Source: W-Chloroflexi-9 sp045863195 (lineage in GTDB: Bacteria; Chloroflexota; Dehalococcoidia; UBA2979). Taken from it: 64,000 bases of DNA. Location of the stretch: NCBI GenBank assembly GCA_045863195.1, contig BTUI01000001.1, positions 310,001 to 374,000 on the forward strand. The letters are read 5' to 3'. The notes below the pieces were generated by a model. That model made no database searches. It was given only the letters and a program-made list of their open reading frames with translations, and was not told the origin of the DNA. Positions within the stretch are counted from its first letter, which is position 1, and every line of letters begins with the position of its first letter. Shown here piece by piece: positions 56,467-64,000 of the stretch. The position numbers and the translations under genes are program-made.

Positions 56467-57134
56467 CCGAGCAGCACGCCAAGCACGCGCTCGGTCTCCA
56501 CGAGCGAGGGCAGCGTGACGGTGGCGCCCGCGGCGCGGAGTGCCGCCTCGTCGAACGCGCCGGTGGCGACGCCGACCGGCGTCCCGCCCGCCTCCAGCGC
56601 CGCCTCCATGTCGCGCGGCGTGTCGCCGACGAAGACCAGGCGCTCCCCGGTGGCCCAGCCGCAATCCTGCGCCGCGGCGCGGAACACCTCCACACGCGCC
56701 TCGTGTGTGTCGCCGAAGGCGCCGCGCGGCGGGTCGAAGTACCGTCCGAGGCCCGCGTGCGCGACCTTTAGGAGCGCGTTCACGCGCATCCCCCCGGTGG
56801 CGAGGCCGTACGAGACGCCCTCGGTCGCCTCGAGTGCCGCCAACAGCGCCGGAACGCCGGGCAGCGCCTCGCGCGGTCGCGTGGCAAGGGCGTCACGCAG
56901 CAGCGGCGTGTAGAGGCTCGCGTAGCGCTCGAACGCCTCGTCGACCGGGAGCCCGGCAAGGCGCGCTGCGGCGACGGCGATCCCCCGCTCCGTCAGGCCC
57001 ACGCCGTCGAAGCGCGCGCCGCCCTCGGCCAGCCCGGTGAGATCGAGGATCACGCGGTCGAGGATCGGCGCATCGACGCCGAAGTCGACGAGCGTGCGGT
57101 CGAGGTCGAAGAGGACGACGGTGCGGGCGGACAC
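56463..57134 (-). CDS. HAD-superfamily hydrolase
   Basis: A 223-residue phosphatase-like protein. Motif I DLDRTLVDFG holds the nucleophile Asp near residue 10; the late motif IV VFVGDTPRDMEAAL (about 169) provides the Mg ligands; ATGG and the helical cap lie between. Domain layout fits phosphoglycolate-phosphatase-like HADs (class I cap). GTG 57134 starts inside the 14-nt gap after hflX's stop. Substrate unknown. Confidence 0.85.
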   Translation of the reverse strand: MSARTVVLFDLDRTLVDFGVDAPILDRVILDLTGLAEGGARFDGVGLTERGIAVAAARLAGLPVDEAFERYASLYTPLLRDALATRPREALPGVPALLAALEATEGVSYGLATGGMRVNALLKVAHAGLGRYFDPPRGAFGDTHEARVEVFRAAAQDCGWATGERLVFVGDTPRDMEAALEAGGTPVGVATGAFDEAALRAAGATVTLPSLVETERVLGVLLG

Positions 57135-57147
57135 CGGCCTGCCCGCG

Positions 57148-58257
57148 CTACGCCTCGGCGTACGCGGCGCGGGTCGCGGCGATGCCGTAGAACTCGTAGA
57201 GCAGGCGCTCGCGCAGCGCCTCCACGCCCAGGCCGGTGGTGGCGGAGGTGAACAGCACCTCGCCGTCCACGTCCACGTAGTCCGCGGCACGCAGGCCGCC
57301 CAGGTCCGCCTCGGTCTCCACGGGTGAGCCGTCGGGCAGCACCAGGCCGTCCGCCTTGTTCACCACGGTCAGCACCGGCAGGTCGTCCAGCTCCAGTTCG
57401 TGCAGCGTCTCCAGCACCGTCTTCACCTGCGCGTCGCGAGCCTCGGCGGTGCCGTCCACCACGTGCAGCAGCAGATCCGCGGTCTGGAGTTCCTCCAGCG
57501 TGGCCTTGAAGGCGGAGATCAGTTGCGTGGGCAGCTTCTGCATGAAGCCGACCGTGTCGGTGAGCAGGAACGCCTCGCCCGTGGGAGATCCCACGCGGCG
57601 CGTGACCGGGTCGAGCGTCGCGAAGACGGCGTCCGCCACGAACACCTCGGCGCCCGCGAGCGCGCGCATCAGCGAGGACTTGCCGGCGTTCGTGTACCCC
57701 ACGAGGGCGACCACGGGGACGCCCTGGCGCTGGCGGCGGGAGCGCTGGAGCGCGCGCTGGCGCTGCACCTGCTCGATGGAGCGCTTCAGCCGTGAGATGC
57801 GGCCGCCGATCAGCCGGCGGTCCGTCTCCAGCTGCGTCTCACCGGGGCCGCGGGTGCCGATCGCGCCCATTGAGGCGCCGGTGCGTTCAAGGTGCTGCCA
57901 CTGGCCGCGCAGGCGTGGGAGCAGGTACTCGTGCTGGGCGAGTTCCACCTGCAGCGTGGCCTCCCGCGTCGTCGCACGGCCGGCGAAGATGTCCAGGATC
58001 AGCGCCGATCGGTCCAGCACCTTCACCCCGAGCATCCGCTCCAGGTTGAACTGCTGGGAGGGCGACAGCGGGTCGTCGAACACGACCATCGTGTAGCCGG
58101 TCGCCTCGCGCTCCGCGATCACCTCGTCGAGTTTGCCCGCGCCGATGTAGTGCGCCGGGTCCGGCGTCGGGCGTCGCTGCGTCGTGCGGCCGACGACCAC
58201 GCCACCGGCGGTGTCGACGAGGCGCGCGAGTTCCTCCAGCGACTCGTCGACCGGCAT
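57148..58257 (-). CDS. hflX: GTPase HflX
   Basis: Ribosome-associated GTPase that splits or rescues stalled ribosomes. The 369 codons from ATG 58257 hold the HflX N-domain (IGAGKLDEVI, DPLSPSQQFNLERMLGVKVL, RGPGETQLETDRR) and the G domain (GYTNAGKS P-loop about 201, DTVGF, NKAD). Homologous sequence runs upstream: the same frame to about 58440 encodes ERAYLVALDRGRRAEGAM, the usual HflX first strand, yet no ATG, GTG or TTG is found there. See findings. Confidence 0.9.
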   Translation of the reverse strand: MPVDESLEELARLVDTAGGVVVGRTTQRRPTPDPAHYIGAGKLDEVIAEREATGYTMVVFDDPLSPSQQFNLERMLGVKVLDRSALILDIFAGRATTREATLQVELAQHEYLLPRLRGQWQHLERTGASMGAIGTRGPGETQLETDRRLIGGRISRLKRSIEQVQRQRALQRSRRQRQGVPVVALVGYTNAGKSSLMRALAGAEVFVADAVFATLDPVTRRVGSPTGEAFLLTDTVGFMQKLPTQLISAFKATLEELQTADLLLHVVDGTAEARDAQVKTVLETLHELELDDLPVLTVVNKADGLVLPDGSPVETEADLGGLRAADYVDVDGEVLFTSATTGLGVEALRERLLYEFYGIAATRAAYAEA

Positions 58258-58490
58258 CGCGCCCTCGGCGCGGCGGCCGCGGTCGAGCGCGACGAGGTAG
58301 GCACGTTCGCGCTGCGCCTCAGTGGAGTGGAACTGCGGGGCCCGGCGTTCGCGGCGGACGCTCGCGGCGTCCTCGTCGTGCTCGCCGTCGCCATCAACGT
58401 GGGCGATCGGGCCGGGGGGGAAGGAACGAGGGCGGTTGCGGGCTACGGTGACGTCTCCTTGTGGTCAGTACGTACCAGTGTACGCGAACG

Positions 58491-58522
58491 GGACGGGGCC
58501 GGTGGTGACACCGGCCCCGTCC
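58491..58522 (-). terminator. Terminator hairpin downstream of dapL
   Basis: GGACGGGGCCGGTG pairs perfectly with CACCGGCCCCGTCC around a 4-nt loop, 14 bp in all. It lies 24 nt past the dapL stop on the minus strand. The hflX promoter must therefore be between here and 58258. Confidence 0.72.
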
Positions 58523-58545
58523 GTCGTGCTTACCTGATGAGAGGT

Positions 58546-59724
58546 CTAGAGAACCTGCTGGCCCTTCGCGAAGGCGGAGAGCCGCCGCATCGCCTCGTCC
58601 AGTCGGTCGTCCGGCGTCGTGAGCGAGATGCGGATGTAGCCCTCGCCGGCCTCGCCATAGGAGGCGCCCGGCGTCACGACCACGCCGGTCGCATCGATGA
58701 GGCGCGCGGCGAACTCGCCGCTGGAACGCTCCCCTTCCGGCAGACGCGCCCACACGTAGAGCGAGGCCTTCGGCGGCTCGACGCGGAGTCCGAGTTCGCG
58801 CAGCACGGCGATCACGCGGTCGCGGCGCGCCTGGTAGATGCGGTTGTGGTCCTCGAGCGAGTCGAGCGGGCCATCGAGCGCGGCCATCGCCATCGCCTGG
58901 ATCGCCTGCGGGATGCCGGAGTCCAGGTTCGTCTTCACGCGCGTGAGCGCGTTGACGAGGGTGGCGTTACCCACGGCCATGCCGACACGCCAGCCGGTCA
59001 TGTTGAACGCCTTGGAGAGCGAGTTGAACTCGATCGCCACGTCCCGCGCGCCCTCGACCTCGAAGATGCTCGAGGGCACGTAGCCGTCGTACGCCACGTC
59101 CGCGTACGCCAGGTCGTGGGCGATCACGACGTCGTACTGCTTCGCCCAGGCGACGGCGCGCTCGAAGAAGGCGCGGTCGCAGATCGCGCCGGTCGGGTTG
59201 TTCGGGTAGTTCAGCCAGATCATCTTGGCGGCGCGCGCCGTCTCCGCCGGGATCTCGTCCAAGCGCGGCAGCCAGCCGTCCTCCTCGCGGAGCGGCACCT
59301 TCACGGCCTTGCCGCCCGCGAACATCGTGCCGATCTCGTACACCGGGTAGCCCGGGTCGGTGATCAGGGCGATGTCGCCGGGGTCGATGAGGCACAACGG
59401 CAGGTGGCCGATGCCCTCCTTCGATCCGATCAGCGGCACCACCTCGCGGTCGGGGTCCAGCGTGACGCCGTGGCGGCGCTGGTACCACGCCGCAATCGAG
59501 CGCCGGAACTCCGGCAGGCCGTCCGACTCCGGGTACCGGTGGTTCGCCGGCACGTCCGCCGCGCGCTTCAGCGCGTCGAGGATGTGCGGCGGCGTCGGCA
59601 GGTCGGGGTCGCCAATGCCGAGCGAGATGACGTCCACCCCGGCGGCGCGCTTCTGCGCGATCAACTCCGAGATGCGGGCGAAGAGATACGGCGGCAGTTG
59701 CTGCACACGCTGCGCCAGTTGCAC
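58546..59724 (-). CDS. dapL: LL-diaminopimelate aminotransferase
   Basis: PLP-dependent fold-I aminotransferase of 392 residues that converts tetrahydrodipicolinate to LL-DAP in one step. PLP Lys is in FNSLSKAFNMTGWRVGMAVG (about 235); other landmarks are SLGIGDPDLPTP, ITDPGYPVY, WLNYPNNPTGA and the Arg of GYIRISLT. Length and motifs match DapL type 2. It works with the dapF gene close by. ATG 59724 lacks a strong site. Distance to the upstream GNAT gene is 61 bp. Confidence 0.87.
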   Translation of the reverse strand: MQLAQRVQQLPPYLFARISELIAQKRAAGVDVISLGIGDPDLPTPPHILDALKRAADVPANHRYPESDGLPEFRRSIAAWYQRRHGVTLDPDREVVPLIGSKEGIGHLPLCLIDPGDIALITDPGYPVYEIGTMFAGGKAVKVPLREEDGWLPRLDEIPAETARAAKMIWLNYPNNPTGAICDRAFFERAVAWAKQYDVVIAHDLAYADVAYDGYVPSSIFEVEGARDVAIEFNSLSKAFNMTGWRVGMAVGNATLVNALTRVKTNLDSGIPQAIQAMAMAALDGPLDSLEDHNRIYQARRDRVIAVLRELGLRVEPPKASLYVWARLPEGERSSGEFAARLIDATGVVVTPGASYGEAGEGYIRISLTTPDDRLDEAMRRLSAFAKGQQVL

Positions 59725-59785
59725 GCGCGGTTCCTTCCCAGCCCCGGCACGGGGCGTCCCGATCAGCGAGCGGTCAGATCGAGGG

Positions 59786-60670
59786 CTAGCGCCACTTCCC
59801 GTAGCGGGCCTTCACGCCGACACGCCGGCGCTCCGCGCGGTCGGCGGCGATCTTCGCCTCGTCCAGCGAGCGCCGATATTCGACGCCGGCGAGTTCGTGC
59901 CGGAAGCCCAGGTCGGAGCAGGTGCGAAGCGCGTTCTTGATATCCGGGCGCACGCGGATGTGTGCACGCACGGCGCCGGCAGTCGCCAGCTGGTACGTGG
60001 CCGCACCGAGGACGAGGCGGCCGTAGCCGTTACCCCACGCCTCCGGCGCCACCACCGCGGCGAGCACATTGCCCTCGGCGCGCTCGGGCTCGTCGTTGAC
60101 CGCGAACGCGACGATGTCGCCGCCGGCGTCCTCAAGGACGCCGACCCAGGCCGCCTCGTCCACGATCCAGTCGAAGGTGTCCGGGCCATCGGCGTGCTCC
60201 CCGTACGCCTCGGTCCAAATCTCGCGGAGGCGGTCCACGTCGGCGCCGCCGCCCTTGCGCATCGTCACGCCGTCCGGGAAGTCGGGCACGGTGTTGGCGT
60301 CCAGCGCCGGGTTCACCATGTCCATCCATTCCGCGAAGAACTCGAAGTCGGCGTCCTGCAGGAGCGGCATCAGCCAGTCCCGGGTCGGCAGGCTGGCGAG
60401 GTCGAGCGCGACGTAGTCGCCGTCGCGGTCGAGCGCCTCGACCACCTCCTCCCACATGCTCGGGAACTCGCTGCGCATCGCCTCGATGCCGGTGAACGCC
60501 CAGTACAGGTGCTGCTGGCCGCGCACCCAGGCGACGATGACCTCGCCCTCGTCGACGGGCAGGTGCAGCGTCCCGGGGGCCTCCAGCAGCGCATGCCGCT
60601 GGCGCGCGCTGAGCGGCGCGTTCCGGAAGGTGAACGCGGCGTTCTGTTCGATCCGTCGTCGCTCGTTCAC
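59786..60670 (-). CDS. GNAT-family acetyltransferase-like protein
   Basis: A 294-residue protein. The C-terminal half (about 140-290) shows a GNAT fold: AAVVAPEAWGNGYGRLVLGA (acetyl-CoA loop G-N-G-Y-G) and CSDLGFRHELAGVEYRRSLD. The N-terminal half (EAPGTLHLPVDEGEVIVAWV...) may be a substrate domain. GTG start overlaps dapF as GTGA, so it is cotranslated; the acceptor is unknown. Confidence 0.8.
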   Translation of the reverse strand: MNERRRIEQNAAFTFRNAPLSARQRHALLEAPGTLHLPVDEGEVIVAWVRGQQHLYWAFTGIEAMRSEFPSMWEEVVEALDRDGDYVALDLASLPTRDWLMPLLQDADFEFFAEWMDMVNPALDANTVPDFPDGVTMRKGGGADVDRLREIWTEAYGEHADGPDTFDWIVDEAAWVGVLEDAGGDIVAFAVNDEPERAEGNVLAAVVAPEAWGNGYGRLVLGAATYQLATAGAVRAHIRVRPDIKNALRTCSDLGFRHELAGVEYRRSLDEAKIAADRAERRRVGVKARYGKWR

Positions 60671-61554
60671 TGTGCCCACTCCGATTCGAACACCTTCGCG
60701 GCGGGGCCGGTCAGGACGACCTCGCCCTCGCCCGGCCAGTCGATGCGCAGCACGCCGCCCGGCAGCCGGACGTCCACGGCGTGGTCGACCTGCCCGAGGA
60801 TCTGCGCCGCCACCATCACCGCGCACGCACCGGAGCCGCAGGCCAGCGTCTCGCCGACGCCGCGCTCCCACACGCGCATCTCGATCGTCTTCCGGTCCAG
60901 GACGCGGGCGACCTCGTAGTTGGTGCGGTACTGGAAGACCGGGTGGTGCTCCATGAGCGGGCCGATGCGGTGCAGCGCGTAGTCGTCCGGCGAGCCGTCG
61001 ATGAACTGGATCGCGTGCGGGTTCCCCATCGACACGATCGCGACGTGTTGCGTCGAATCGCCCTGCGCGTCCTTCGTCGTGACCGGCATCGAGGTCACCG
61101 GCGGCGCCTGCTCGATCGCGACGCCCACGGCCGCCGGCCGCAGGTCCGGCACGGCCACAGCGACGCGCACGCGCTCCACCGTGCCGTCCGAGGCGAACGA
61201 GGCGACGCAGGAGACGACCCCGGGGCCGGTCTCGACGGCCATCGCCCCGTCCGGAGCGGAGACGAGGCCGCGGTCGAACGAGAACTTCACGAAGCAGCGG
61301 ATGCCGTTCACGCACATCACACCGTCCGAGCCGTCCGCGTTAAAGATCCGCATCTTCCGGTCCGCGACCGCGGAGGGCTGCACCAGGATCAGGCCGTCCG
61401 CGCCCACCCCGAAGTGGCGGTCGCAGACCCGCTGGGCCAGCGCCCCCCACTGCTCATCGGTCACGTCGAGCCGGTCGGTCTCGGCGACGACGAAGTCGTT
61501 GCCGGCGCCGTGCATCTTCCAGAACGGGAGTCGAGACGGAATCTCAGCCATCAT
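60667..61554 (-). CDS. dapF: Diaminopimelate epimerase
   Basis: Converts LL-DAP to meso-DAP for peptidoglycan and lysine. About 295 residues. Catalytic Cys pair is in GVMCVNGIRCF (about 80) and TLACGSGACA (about 225); KMHGAGNDFVV and MGNPHAIQFID are also typical. The first motif is usually MCGNG, so Val replaces the second Gly-type residue here. Start at 61554 or 61551; ATGATG behind GTAGGATC. Overlaps miaA's stop by 11 nt. Confidence 0.92.
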   Translation of the reverse strand: MMAEIPSRLPFWKMHGAGNDFVVAETDRLDVTDEQWGALAQRVCDRHFGVGADGLILVQPSAVADRKMRIFNADGSDGVMCVNGIRCFVKFSFDRGLVSAPDGAMAVETGPGVVSCVASFASDGTVERVRVAVAVPDLRPAAVGVAIEQAPPVTSMPVTTKDAQGDSTQHVAIVSMGNPHAIQFIDGSPDDYALHRIGPLMEHHPVFQYRTNYEVARVLDRKTIEMRVWERGVGETLACGSGACAVMVAAQILGQVDHAVDVRLPGGVLRIDWPGEGEVVLTGPAAKVFESEWAQ

Positions 61555-62482
61555 CACGTGATCCTACCGGGGGGCGGGCTGCTCTCACAACCGCGTCCAC
61601 GACCGCCTCCGTGCGCGAGCCATCCACCCACTCGATGCGCGGGTCGTCCGGCGCGAACCAGTTGTTCTGGTGGCGGATGAACCGGTGCGTCGCCAGCCGG
61701 GCGCGCTCCACCGCCTGGGTCTCGGTCAGCGTCCCGTCGATCACGCCGAGGGCTTCCGGGTAGCCGATGGAGCGCAGCGCCTCGAAGTCCCGCCCGTACT
61801 TTTGCACCAGGCTGCGCGTCTCGCCGATCAGGCCGCCCTTGAACATCGCCGCGACACGGGCGTCCGCGCGCTCGTAGAGGCGCTCGCGGTCCCAGCGCAT
61901 GCCGATGACCTTCCACGTGAACCCGGGGTCGCGAGGCGTCAGCGGCGGCACCGGGCCGCCCGTCGCCTCCACGATCTCGAGCGCGCGGATCACGCGGCGC
62001 ACGTTGCGCGGGTCGATCCGCTCCGCGGACGCCGGATCGAGGCGCGCGAGGTGCTCGTGCAGGGCGCGCCAGCCGCGTTCCTTCGCCTGCTTCTCCAGGC
62101 GGTCGCGCAGCGCCGGGTCCGGAGGCACCGAGGGCACGTCCCAGCCCTCCAGCAGCGCCCAGATGTACTGGCCGGTACCCCCGGCGACGAGCGGCACCCG
62201 GTCGCGCTCCCAGATACGCTCCAGCACGGCCTGCGCGCGCTCCAGCCAGTCCACGATGCTCCACGGCGCATCCGGCGCGACGACGCCGACGATGTGGTGC
62301 GGGACGGCCTCGAGCTCCGCCTTCGTGGGCGCCGCGGTGCCGACGACCATGCCGCTGCGCACCTGGCGGGAGTCGGCGGAGACGATCTCCACCGGCAGCC
62401 GCTCCGACGCCGCGATGGCGGCGGCGGTCTTACCCGAGGCAGTCGGGCCGACGAGGGCGACGAGGTGGCGGGGGGAGGTCAC
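61544..62482 (-). CDS. miaA: tRNA dimethylallyltransferase
   Basis: Adds an isopentenyl group to A37 of tRNAs reading UNN codons. 312 residues: P-loop VGPTASGKTAAA (about 11), substrate strand SADSRQVRSGM, G-T-G-Q-Y-I-W-A-L-L motif (about 98), and TRxxxxRQxxW-type end here as ATHRFIRHQNNWF. GTG 62482 overlaps the tpiA stop. Complete and normal length. Confidence 0.94.
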   Translation of the reverse strand: MTSPRHLVALVGPTASGKTAAAIAASERLPVEIVSADSRQVRSGMVVGTAAPTKAELEAVPHHIVGVVAPDAPWSIVDWLERAQAVLERIWERDRVPLVAGGTGQYIWALLEGWDVPSVPPDPALRDRLEKQAKERGWRALHEHLARLDPASAERIDPRNVRRVIRALEIVEATGGPVPPLTPRDPGFTWKVIGMRWDRERLYERADARVAAMFKGGLIGETRSLVQKYGRDFEALRSIGYPEALGVIDGTLTETQAVERARLATHRFIRHQNNWFAPDDPRIEWVDGSRTEAVVDAVVRAARPPVGSRDDG

Positions 62483-63255
62483 GCGGTGCGCGCCGCCACG
62501 GCGCGGCAGATCGCCGCGAACGCGTCCGCATCGAGCGAAGCGCCCCCAACGAGGGCGCCATCGATGTCGGGCTGGCCGACGTATCCGGCGATGTTCTGTG
62601 CGGTCACGGAACCACCGTACTGGATGCGGACCGCGGCCGCAGCCGCCGCGCCGAACCGCTCCTCGATCATCCCGCGCACCATCGCGCAGCGCTCCTGCGC
62701 GATCTCGGGGGTCGCCGCCTCGCCCGTGCCGATCGCCCACACGGGCTCGTACGCCACGATGACCTCGGGCGGCAGGGTCTCGAAGCCACGGAGGGCGTAG
62801 TTCAACTGGAGGTGGAGGACGGAGTAGGTGCGGCCGGCGCGGGACTCCTCCAGCCGCTCGCCCACGGCGAGGATCGGGCGCATTCCGGCGGCCAGCGCGG
62901 CGCGCAGTTTGCGGTTCGTCTCGGCACCCGTCTCGCCGGCCCATCGGCGCTCCGAGTGGCCGACGATCGCGTACTCGGCGACGCCGGCGAGCATCGCCGC
63001 GCTCACCTCGCCGGTGTAGGCGCCGGAGGGCTCCCAGTGCACGTTCTGCGCGCCGACACAGATGCTGCTACCGGCCAGCAGGTCGTGCGCGTCCGCCAGC
63101 CACGGGGAGGGCGGGCAGACGACGACCTCGACGCCCTCGATGCCGCCGAGGCGGTCGAGGAGCGCCTGCAGCAGCGCCCGGGCACCGGCGCGGTCCAGGT
63201 TCATCTTCCAGTTGCCGCCCACAACGGGACGGCGGGGGGCCGGGTTCCCGGTCAC
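62479..63255 (-). CDS. tpiA: Triosephosphate isomerase
   Basis: Glycolytic/gluconeogenic enzyme of 258 residues. Active-site motifs are GGNWKMNLD (Lys about 16), IVGHSERR (His about 97), VAYEPVWAIGTGEAATPE (Glu about 169, loop 6) and IQYGGSVTAQN. GTG start overlaps the upstream phosphoglycerate mutase stop by GTGA, linking two glycolytic steps. Confidence 0.95.
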   Translation of the reverse strand: MTGNPAPRRPVVGGNWKMNLDRAGARALLQALLDRLGGIEGVEVVVCPPSPWLADAHDLLAGSSICVGAQNVHWEPSGAYTGEVSAAMLAGVAEYAIVGHSERRWAGETGAETNRKLRAALAAGMRPILAVGERLEESRAGRTYSVLHLQLNYALRGFETLPPEVIVAYEPVWAIGTGEAATPEIAQERCAMVRGMIEERFGAAAAAAVRIQYGGSVTAQNIAGYVGQPDIDGALVGGASLDADAFAAICRAVAARTA

Positions 63256-64000
63256 GCCCCGAACTTCGCGAGGCGTCCCGCGTGCGCGAAGGCGATCGGC
63301 ATCACCTCGCGCGCCGGGATCGTGCCGATCTCGCCCTGCGCGCAGTTCCGCTCCGAGAACTGGTGCATGTGGTCGCTCCGCACCAGGTCGCCCCAGAGCA
63401 GCAACGGCACGGGGTGGAAGGAGTGCGCCGCCATGGAGGCCGGGGTCGAGTGGTCGCCGGTCACGACCAGCACGTTCGGCTTCAGGTCGATGATCGAGGG
63501 GACACACTCGTCGAACGCGGCGATCGCCTCCTGCTTCCGGCGGAAGTCGCCGTCCTCGCCCGCGCTGTCCGTGTACTTGTAGTGCAGAAAGAAGAAGTCG
63601 TACTCGTCCCAGTGCTGCTTCATGAGTTCGATCTGCTCGGGCAGCGTGTGCGCGCCCTCGATCGAGTCCATCCCGCACAACTTCGCGACGCCCCGATACA
63701 TCGGGTAGACCGTCACGGCGGCGGCGCGCACCTTCCACAGGTCGGGGAACGGCGGCATGTTCGGGCGGCCGGACCAGCCGCGGAGCAGCACGCCGTTGCC
63801 GCGCGCGCGTCCGGCGAGCAGCGCGCACGCGCGCTCCACCCACTCCCGCGCGAGGGCGGCCGTGCGCTCGCCCTCCGGCGCGGTGGCCGTCGCGATGTTC
63901 GGGGCAACGCCTTCGCGCTGTGGGTCGGTCTCGGTCAGGAGGTCGCTCAGCCCCTCGCCGCGGAAGACCAGCACGAACCGCTGGTCCTGCACCGGCTCCA
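63252..64000 (-). CDS. Cofactor-independent phosphoglycerate mutase, archaeal type (5' partial)
   Basis: Interconverts 3- and 2-phosphoglycerate. The visible C-terminal 249 residues include FVLVFRGEGLSDLLTETDPQ, the D-x-x-F-F-L-H-Y-K-Y motif, VLVVTGDHSTPASMAAHS with metal-binding Asp/His (about 195 of the visible part), and the late HxxxxPVPLLLWG. These match ApgM-type enzymes. The gene starts beyond the right edge. First gene of the operon seen here. Confidence 0.9.
   Translation of the reverse strand, partial: EPVQDQRFVLVFRGEGLSDLLTETDPQREGVAPNIATATAPEGERTAALAREWVERACALLAGRARGNGVLLRGWSGRPNMPPFPDLWKVRAAAVTVYPMYRGVAKLCGMDSIEGAHTLPEQIELMKQHWDEYDFFFLHYKYTDSAGEDGDFRRKQEAIAAFDECVPSIIDLKPNVLVVTGDHSTPASMAAHSFHPVPLLLWGDLVRSDHMHQFSERNCAQGEIGTIPAREVMPIAFAHAGRLAKFGA

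Noticed and set aside
57892..59940. Plus-strand open frame of 682 codons opposite hflX and dapL
   Set aside because: Arg/His/Val-rich shadow translation opposite two conserved genes, with no recognisable motif.
1..64000. CRISPR arrays, rRNA and tRNA genes
   Set aside because: No regularly spaced repeats of 25-40 nt, no rRNA signature and no convincing tRNA cloverleaf other than the tRNA-like part of tmRNA were seen by eye; a covariance search could still find a tRNA.

Overview
The window is high-GC DNA, probably from a Chloroflexota bacterium (Dehalococcoidia/Thermomicrobia-like). This placement is inferred from a tmRNA tag ending GERQLALAA, the DapL/DapF lysine route, a Kor-type 2-oxoacid:ferredoxin oxidoreductase and an archaeal-type phosphoglycerate mutase. 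No marker gene fixes the phylum. Host chromosome is interrupted by two different mobile elements about 3 kb apart.

Left block (1 to about 23,961): an integrative element that runs off the left edge. It joins a Tad/Flp pilus operon (TadA, TadB, TadC, Flp pilin, three TadE/G-like pseudopilins, a lipoprotein, a secreted protein and a prepilin peptidase) to a minimal conjugative type IV secretion set: VirB6-like, transglycosylase, VirB8-like, VirB2-like, PrgI/VirB3-like, VirB4, CHC2/Toprim primase, coupling ATPase and replication-relaxation protein. It also carries an RHH-DUF433/DUF5615 toxin-antitoxin pair and a large serine recombinase whose 3' end overlaps the 3' end of ssrA. A 1163-residue membrane protein with two LysM domains and a C-terminal SARP-type wHTH-BTAD lies between the two halves. 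Two arrays of a GGGAGCG heptamer with the same unusual 11-9-11-11-11 bp phasing lie in front of the tadB and T4SS operons, so this protein is the obvious candidate to control both.

Between the elements (23,939 to 26,858) are host genes on the minus strand: ssrA (tmRNA), a universal stress protein, smpB and an S41 carboxyl-terminal protease.

Middle block (26,984 to 41,591): a 14.6-kb element with about 31 tightly packed genes, flanked by an exact 17-bp direct repeat. It resembles a tailless, membrane-containing dsDNA phage: FtsK/HerA packaging ATPase, beta-rich capsid candidates, many one-TM peptides, small Arg/Lys-rich peptides, virion transglycosylase and amidase. It has no integrase. Its left junction reads as a complete XerC/XerD dif site, so the phage appears to use host Xer recombination. 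An iteron/inverted-repeat cluster inside the putative initiator gene looks like its origin.

Right block (41,592 to 64,000): host chromosome. It holds a small zinc-ribbon gene behind a CsoR-like operator, bacterioferritin comigratory peroxiredoxin, alpha/beta hydrolase, MFS transporter, a stand-alone Lrp/RAM domain, korAB, a QueD/PTPS homologue, several unknown proteins, a very large FtsX-type permease, a THUMP-like methyltransferase, a HAD hydrolase, hflX, dapL, and an apgM-tpiA-miaA-dapF-GNAT operon joined by short overlaps and truncated by the right edge.
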